Source of the DNA: Cryptomeria japonica
Lineage: Eukaryota > Streptophyta > Pinopsida > Cupressales > Cupressaceae
Assembly (NCBI RefSeq): GCF_030272615.1
Contig: NC_081415.1
Location: 374,743,392 to 374,807,391 of the forward strand
DNA: 64,000 nt
Direction: 5' to 3'
Both the position numbers and the translations under genes were made by a program. Of this stretch, positions 58,451 through 64,000 are shown piece by piece (positions within the stretch are counted from its first letter, which is position 1; the number at the start of each line of letters is the position of its first letter). The notes beneath the pieces are model-generated. The model saw only the letters and a program-made list of their open reading frames with translations. It had not been told where the DNA came from and searched no databases.

Positions 58451-61400
58451 ATGGCGACCCCAAAGGCAGGAGCATCCACCAGTCGTCCAGCCCTCATGAA
58501 GGAAGATCAAAGGAATGAAGAATTGGAGACCAAGATCGTGTCAAAATGGAGCAACATTGGAGATACCAACTTGGGAAACTTCAGTGTGAAGAAGTTTCGA
58601 GAGGTCCCTTACATTGGAAAGCCATCACCTGTCGCAAGGAGAATAATTGAAAGTGGCATTATCAAGGCGGCCGGCTTCCCTCCAGCAGTCCAGTGCCATG
58701 AGCTGATGATCGAGTGTGCCCGCCATTATGACCCGCAATCAAGATCAATCGTGTCTAAGGAAGGAAACACTTTGGCTTACCTTTCAAAAGAGGCTATCAG
58801 TGAAGCTCTCCATCTGCCAGAACATAAAGATATGATTTACAAAAGCTTGGAAGGAGCTAGGTCCATGTACGAAGATGATCCAGACACTTGCTTGAGCATC
58901 ATCAATAAGAATTGGTTACTCAAAAGTCGTCCTCGCCTGAGCAAGATTCCAAACACACCACATAGGATTGACTTCCAGGAGGAGTACAGAGATTTGATAA
59001 CTTTACTCAATCGAGTTACAGGGGCTCCTCAAGCCTTCTATTTTGAGAAGTGGATGTTCTACTTCATCCAAGTGATAGTTCAAGGGAAAGGAACAATTCA
59101 TTGGGCTAGAATTATTAGCCATTGCTTGGACGTGCAGTTGAGAAGACTGAAGGCTACCAAGTCATTCCACATGAGCTCATACATCATATATGCCTTGATC
59201 AGGAGTTTTGAATATGCAGAACTACCTCACAGAGGGGCGATCGGAAGAGGACCGGGGGAAGTCAGAGTTTGTGAATCTTATGTTCATTTGCATCATCCAC
59301 CTGGAAGTAACTACAAGTTAGTTAATGATACCTTCACGATGAACATCACCAGGACATTGCAAGGTGGGATTCACAACCGGATATCTCAAGATGCACAGGA
59401 GCTTGTAAAGAGGTATGGTGCTTGGTTTATCCAATTCCAGAAGTTTACATATATTAGAGTTCATGGGTGTCCTTCACCTCCATATATGTTGCCAAGATAT
59501 CCGACAGACAGAATAGTGTTACTTGAGGTGACTAGGCAGTTGGTGGCTTATGCAAAGGCATTCAGACACAGGCATGGAAATGGAATTCCTGTGCCTATTA
59601 TTCTAGGGAATTCAGTTGAGGTATGTCCTAATGCTCTAGCCATGGATGATGTAGAGAAAGAGTTGGCCTTATATTCATTTTCATTCTTTGCCTTGAGAGA
59701 GAATTTTGATCCTTATGGATATGTAGAAGAAACAGTTGGTAGAAAGTACAAGCACGAATTTCAGATAGAGGACTTTCTGATGAATCTCTCAAGTGATTTA
59801 GAGGTGAAAAGAAAGATGCATTCCAGATTACCTTTAGATCTCATCAGGAAATGCAAGGTTTACAGAGTGGCCGATCAAGCCCAGGACAGTGGCAGACATC
59901 TCCAATCATCTTATGATCGAGAGGACAAAACAGTGAAGATAGATTGGAACGAGCCTGAGATTACAGACTTGAGAACTTTGATGGCTCCGGTTTTGTCTTG
60001 TACTCGCAGATGGGTGGATATACAACATCAAAAGTTGAGAGAACAGAACACATCGATGACTTTTACTTTGGAAGAAAGGCCAGGGGAAGGAGGAGCAAGC
60101 ACAAGCGAAGGCAATCCTCATCCTAAGAGCACAAGTGAAGACAATCCTCACCCTAGATGCGTGAGTGAAGGCAATCCTCATCCTAGGAGTGCGAAGAGGA
60201 AAGAAAGACCTGAGAAAAGGGAGCCCTCCAAGAAGAAGCAAGAGGCCCACCGAGATCACTCATCTGGCACATCTTCTCGACATGAAAAAAGGACAAGTCA
60301 AGGACAAGAGAAGAGGGTACTTGAAGTTGAGGAATCTATGGAATCAATGGTCCAGAATGATAAACACGAAGAAAGGCAAGCACCTCAACGTTCATCAAGT
60401 CAATCTCCCCAAGTCAATGAGCTACATGAAGACAAGAATGATGATGAAGTGACATCTCCACTTCGAGAAGAGGGATCAGTGCCTAAAGAAATACAAGTTA
60501 GAGAAACGAGGTCCGCCATTCCAGATTGGTTAAAGGAGAGGCTAACAAGGGTGATTGTGATCGAAGATGAAGATAATGTAATTGATTTAGAAAGCCTTGT
60601 TGGAAATTCTCAGGAAGTGACAGAGAGAAGGAAGGCTACCAAAATGTCCAAGATGATCAGAGATGAGACAGGATCCAGGAAATTGCAGATAGCTACACCA
60701 GCAGTGGACAAATATGAAGGTGAAATCCTTGCAGAAGAGTATGATGTAGAAACATTTGAGCTTGGTCCACTCACGGCCGAGCAGACACTGGATGAGGCCA
60801 CTGATTCATTTGAGGCACTTAAAGACAAGCTTAAAGAAGAAATGGAAAAGAATAGAAAGCTTGAGCGAGAGGTCGGTGCTTGGAGAGGCTACTTTAGCCA
60901 TCTCAATCAGCCTTTGGGACGTCAGGATCCAGTAGTATCTCCTGTGCAGGCACTTCCCCTTGAATCAGTTGGCGAGGTAGAAAGAGTTAAGAGCTTGGTC
61001 CAACTTATGAGCTCTTGGATTGACAAATCCCATACCGTTGCCATTGAGTTCGCAACAAGAATGATGCAGACTACCCATCGAGCTATCCAGGTCCTTGAGA
61101 TCATTCATAACCTAATGATAACAGTAGCCGCCTTTGCCCACACTAGAGATGTTATCATTCCTGTTCTGCAAGTAATCAGGCAAACACCAAGGAAGATCTT
61201 AGCACAAGAAAAGATAATGGATGGAGGAGCTCATAATTTACTCCAGTGGTCAACTCTACTTCAGATGAAGGAAGTTCTTTTCGAAGACATTAGTACGAAA
61301 TGCAATCAAGTTGAGGAGGTCATCCATCCGATTCAGGACAAGGTGTTTGAGGTGTTATGTTCTATTCTTGGCAGGAGGATTGAAGATGAGACAGATGTGA

Positions 61401-61705
61401 ATCTTCAAGAGTTGGAGGAGAAGGTCAAGGACATCTTTTGCAAAGATGAGAATGTTATCACAGATGAGCAAAGAGATCAAATGTTCGCCACTATGCTCCT
61501 GATTGAGAAAATCAAAGAACTCGAGCCTGGATGGGACATGGCTCTTCTCAAGGCTTTTGATCAGGTCATCCACTTGGAGGAACGAATGAGGAATCTTCCA
61601 GAGATTCCTATTGCTGAGATTGAAGGAATTGTGTCCAGATTCACTGCATACGCTAAGAAGGAGCATTGGAAAGGGAACAAGGTTCTAGAAGAGAGGTTGT
61701 TATAG
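58451..61705 (+). CDS. Unknown 1,084-residue protein encoded in unit B
   Basis: An open frame of 3,255 bases with no stop, inside what looks like a solo LTR. The start at 58451 (AAGATGG, a good plant context) is preferred; an in-frame ATG lies 15 codons upstream at 58406. Visible parts: a globular N-terminal half (residues about 1-520) rich in Trp, Tyr, Cys and His, with a hydrophobic WMFYFIQVIV stretch near residue 200; three tandem 10-residue units around SEGNPHP (about 553-580); a basic, NLS-like KRKERPEKREPSKKK (about 580-597); an acidic linker; a coiled coil (about 785-815, LKDKLKEEMEKNRKLEREV); and a helical C-terminal part. No transposase, RT, gag zinc knuckle or protease motif was recognised. 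The general look recalls plant transposon-associated proteins of unknown role, but no family is claimed. A TATA box lies downstream, not upstream. Confidence 0.75.
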   Translation: MATPKAGASTSRPALMKEDQRNEELETKIVSKWSNIGDTNLGNFSVKKFREVPYIGKPSPVARRIIESGIIKAAGFPPAVQCHELMIECARHYDPQSRSIVSKEGNTLAYLSKEAISEALHLPEHKDMIYKSLEGARSMYEDDPDTCLSIINKNWLLKSRPRLSKIPNTPHRIDFQEEYRDLITLLNRVTGAPQAFYFEKWMFYFIQVIVQGKGTIHWARIISHCLDVQLRRLKATKSFHMSSYIIYALIRSFEYAELPHRGAIGRGPGEVRVCESYVHLHHPPGSNYKLVNDTFTMNITRTLQGGIHNRISQDAQELVKRYGAWFIQFQKFTYIRVHGCPSPPYMLPRYPTDRIVLLEVTRQLVAYAKAFRHRHGNGIPVPIILGNSVEVCPNALAMDDVEKELALYSFSFFALRENFDPYGYVEETVGRKYKHEFQIEDFLMNLSSDLEVKRKMHSRLPLDLIRKCKVYRVADQAQDSGRHLQSSYDREDKTVKIDWNEPEITDLRTLMAPVLSCTRRWVDIQHQKLREQNTSMTFTLEERPGEGGASTSEGNPHPKSTSEDNPHPRCVSEGNPHPRSAKRKERPEKREPSKKKQEAHRDHSSGTSSRHEKRTSQGQEKRVLEVEESMESMVQNDKHEERQAPQRSSSQSPQVNELHEDKNDDEVTSPLREEGSVPKEIQVRETRSAIPDWLKERLTRVIVIEDEDNVIDLESLVGNSQEVTERRKATKMSKMIRDETGSRKLQIATPAVDKYEGEILAEEYDVETFELGPLTAEQTLDEATDSFEALKDKLKEEMEKNRKLEREVGAWRGYFSHLNQPLGRQDPVVSPVQALPLESVGEVERVKSLVQLMSSWIDKSHTVAIEFATRMMQTTHRAIQVLEIIHNLMITVAAFAHTRDVIIPVLQVIRQTPRKILAQEKIMDGGAHNLLQWSTLLQMKEVLFEDISTKCNQVEEVIHPIQDKVFEVLCSILGRRIEDETDVNLQELEEKVKDIFCKDENVITDEQRDQMFATMLLIEKIKELEPGWDMALLKAFDQVIHLEERMRNLPEIPIAEIEGIVSRFTAYAKKEHWKGNKVLEERLL

Positions 61706-61897
61706 ATGATGTGGCACCTTAATTATCATTGGTCTATGTTTCCTAGATTTTTGTGCCAATTAAATATTTGGCTATGCATTTAATATTGTTCAATAAAAGG
61801 GGAACTTTTTGTAATAAACCCTAATTAGGGTTTTGGTGTCAAAATCTCAGCCGTTGATCTTCTTTTGATCTGGGCCGTTCATTGTAATTGAGGATGC

Positions 61898-61905
61898 TAT
61901 ATATA
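61898..61905 (+). promoter_or_regulatory. Candidate LTR TATA box of unit B
   Basis: TATATATA in GCTATATATACCC, about 840 bp before the 3' end of B. In an LTR this would mark the U3/R border and drive transcription out of the right end. Confidence 0.5.
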
Positions 61906-62050
61906 CCCTCATTCATTTTCATTTTGTTGTTAGAAAGGAGATATTAGAATTAGAATTAGAGCTTTTGGAGAGAAGAAAGTTATTTTGTAGCAAGATTGAG
62001 CATTGAAGAAAGAATTTCAAGCAATTGTTGTCTATGTTGACTTTGAGATC

Positions 62051-62057
62051 AATAAAA
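62051..62057 (+). terminator. Candidate poly(A) signal of unit B
   Basis: AATAAAA about 150 bp after the TATA box, the usual order in an LTR R region. It could also serve the ORF transcript. Confidence 0.4.
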
Positions 62058-63264
62058 TATTGAAGTTATGGTGTTTTATTGCAATTCTCGTGGTTATCCT
62101 CATGGTTGTTTACTTTCTTGAATCATTCTCAGTCGAAGTAGTGTTTAAATTTGAAGGACTAAGTGTTGAGCTTGATCTTTGGTGAGATTCACGTTCCAAA
62201 CCACTAGCTTCTTACTGATTGTAAGGACGCCTTGTGTGGTCAACTGGAAATATTTGGATTGCTTAAACCTTCAATCATTATTGAATTATTGATATGTACC
62301 TTCATGGTAATGTCTATGATTCTTGATGACTTGAAAATCAATAATCACCTTAGAAGATCGCATCAATCTCAGTGGAGTTGTTATTCCTTGGCAATACTGA
62401 AATTGGTAGAATCTTACCAAGTCTAGCCTACATGGAGTCATTCTTAGGATTAGATTAAAATTCATCTCTTGCAAACCTGACCTTTTGATCTTTTTGAGAA
62501 CTTGTTAGTTTTAGGAAATCTATTCTTGAGCGGAAACGTAAGGCCCCTTTGATGAAACAACATTCACAACGACCACTGGTGCTTATCTACACGTAGAGAC
62601 CCTACATTACAGAACCTTGGAGTCATCCTGATTGATCCTTCTTCGCGACATCTTCAGCAATCAGAGGCTTTATTCAAGAGAGGATAAGGTACCCTTGGGT
62701 ATTTTATTCTGTGTTAGGCAGTGTACAAAATACATGTCAACAATACCACAACGAACAAGGATGTTACTGCCTGTAACTTAATAACAGTTCTGGTTTGATC
62801 GATGATGATGTCACTGGATGCTTTGATTCTTTTCCTTTATATCTCTCAATGTGAGGGAAAAGTCGCACCTCTTCATCATGTATGTCCTTTGGGAAGAGAC
62901 ACACCCTTTCGCCATTAGCACTTTTTGAAAGAGTGCAACTCTTAATTATTTTTGCCCTTTGAAAGGGACACAACCTTTCACAATCAGATCTGCACTTCTT
63001 ATCTAAATCAGATCTGCACTTCTTATTCCCAAATTATCCCCCCTTCAAATGAGTTCTCTTCTCCCTTTTATACCTCATATTTGGGAGAGTCACAACTTAT
63101 CATTTCATGCCTTTTAAGTTTTAACCATTCATTAACTTCAATCAAATTCTAATTATATTCCTTTATATTTTAATTTAATTTTAATTTTTATTCTTTTGTA
63201 TTTTAAATTTTATTATTATTATTTATTATTAAATTATATTTCAAAATGGGGACATTACAATTTA

Positions 63265-64000
63265 TCATGTCATAGTAAACACTGTTAAAAAATGTGAATG
63301 AAATAGGTGTGCATTTATCATAAACCTAACAATTAGATGGTAACATAATATGAAAACTGTACATAGGATTTGGATTGTTAGCCCTGAGGGCATATGGACG
63401 ACATTCAATGTGGGTTCAGTGATATTTAAGATCTGATGTTTGGTTGCAGCCTAGCAACACAAATTTCTCATCCTTCCAACCATTGCTTTTAGTTTATTTT
63501 GCTAGGTAAAAGTATTTATATCATATATGTATTACTGTGATGGCTGACATAAGAATACAGTGAGTATAGACACTTGAAATTTATTGTCACTGAATTACAT
63601 TGGCCATATGACTAGCATTTAACACGGGCAAGAAACATTGATAAAATGGCTAGGATGTGTATATGTTCACTTGATAAGTAAAGAAATGTATATAAAATGC
63701 AAATATCTGGTGCAATTTCTGGCTGATTCTGTGAGTTCAATATCAGCATGCACAACTTGATAAGTAAAGAAATGTATATCTAGGCCTCTGTGGCACTTGA
63801 GTAGCAAGAAACATTTATTGAACTTCGTCTGTGGTTTTTGGTTGCACTGTATTGGAGTTGGAATTACCTTGGGAGTTTGTTGGGGTGTGAAGGGGATTTA
63901 CACAAAATGTCATCTAGATAACAAAGGATGTTCTAGAATGTCGTTCTGGGTTAAGGTAAAATTATTTTCATATCTCAGCATTGTGACTGCAGGAGCAGTC
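63265..64000. other. No gene seen
   Basis: AT-rich sequence after the last LTR. A 26-base segment around TTGATAAGTAAAGAAATGTA occurs twice (63672 and 63758). No RCC1 exon or other coding region was recognised. Confidence 0.5.

Larger units (their letters stand above)
55525..62742 (+). mobile_element. Unit B: 7.2-kb giant LTR-like element with an ORF
   Basis: Perfect target duplications ATACC (55520-55524, 62743-62747). Begins TGTTGTGACC then ATTTCACACATCGCCCC, ends TACATGTCAACA. The two ends do not repeat each other and no second TGTTGTGACC, PBS or pol lies inside, so B is not a complete retrotransposon. It is read as a solo LTR: array of near-palindromes (55995-57630), long ORF (58451-61705), TATA box (61898), AATAAAA (62051), 3' end. 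Shared ends with unit A make this a family. Confidence 0.82.
55011..63259 (-). mobile_element. Gypsy-type solo LTR (1.0 kb net) hosting unit B
   Basis: On the minus strand it begins TGTAATGTCCCC (63259) and ends GGGGACATTACA (55011). Flanks GTTTA (55006-55010) and ATTTA (63260-63264) agree at four of five bases. The start aligns with the LTR at 42702. Unit B plus its 5-bp duplication interrupts it; the two pieces are about 510 bp each. No coding region of its own. Confidence 0.82.

Noticed and set aside
60165-60452. Second frame inside the unit B ORF
   Set aside because: Shadow of the long frame over its Lys/Glu-rich part.
1-64000. tRNA, rRNA or microRNA genes
   Set aside because: No cloverleaf, rRNA core or convincing miRNA precursor was recognised by eye; a covariance-model scan would be needed to exclude them.

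Overview
The window looks like a repeat-dominated intergenic/intronic stretch of a large plant nuclear genome, most likely a gymnosperm (conifer-like). This is inferred from very low gene density, deeply nested and decayed Ty1/copia and Ty3/gypsy elements, kilobase-long LTRs, many TGTAATGTCCCC-type LTRs, and a split plant-type RCC1 gene with a very long intron. No species is named because no marker gene is present.

Layout. 1-7293: a Ty1/copia element (5' LTR cut by the window edge) with a decayed gag-pol. 7874-8111 and 11239-11315: the first two exons of an RCC1-repeat protein gene on the + strand; the next exon was not found in the remaining 52.7 kb. 12.4-33 kb: a decayed minus-strand Ty3/gypsy element split by at least four insertions: a 1.6 kb LTR flanked by a 279-bp duplication; a long solo LTR (H, 15615-27299) that itself holds a non-autonomous LTR element (T, 16053-23206), which holds a 4.56-kb LTR-like unit (A, 16332-20887), plus a separate solo LTR (23319-25597); and a dead hAT element (29136-32744). 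33.4-40.9 kb: a decayed minus-strand copia split by two solo LTRs. 42.0-45.6 kb: further LTRs, one nested in another. 46.1-54.4 kb: unclassified repeat hosting a well preserved hAT element (48634-53076) with an open three-exon transposase gene, perfect 8-bp target duplication and GC-rich subterminal repeats. 55.0-63.3 kb: a gypsy-type solo LTR (minus) split by a 7.2-kb unit B (55525-62742).

The most unusual object is B, with its relative A. Both begin TGTTGTGACC and end CAACA, have perfect 5-bp target duplications, and carry a TATA box 740-840 bp before the 3' end. Neither contains an internal LTR pair, PBS or pol, so they look like giant solo LTRs. B carries an uninterrupted 1,084-codon reading frame of unknown function and, upstream of it, twelve copies of a 33-bp near-palindrome set mostly 165-167 bp apart, close to the chromatosome length. 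A carries, in the matching 5' position, an unrelated array of about 38 copies of a GGCGGA(C/G)TTT motif. Short repeat or hairpin arrays recur in the LTRs or leaders of several other families here.

No tRNA, rRNA, CRISPR array or prokaryotic feature was seen. Apart from the RCC1 exons and the unknown ORF in B, all recognisable coding sequence belongs to transposable elements. All coordinates of nested boundaries come from reading TG...CA ends and target-site duplications by eye.
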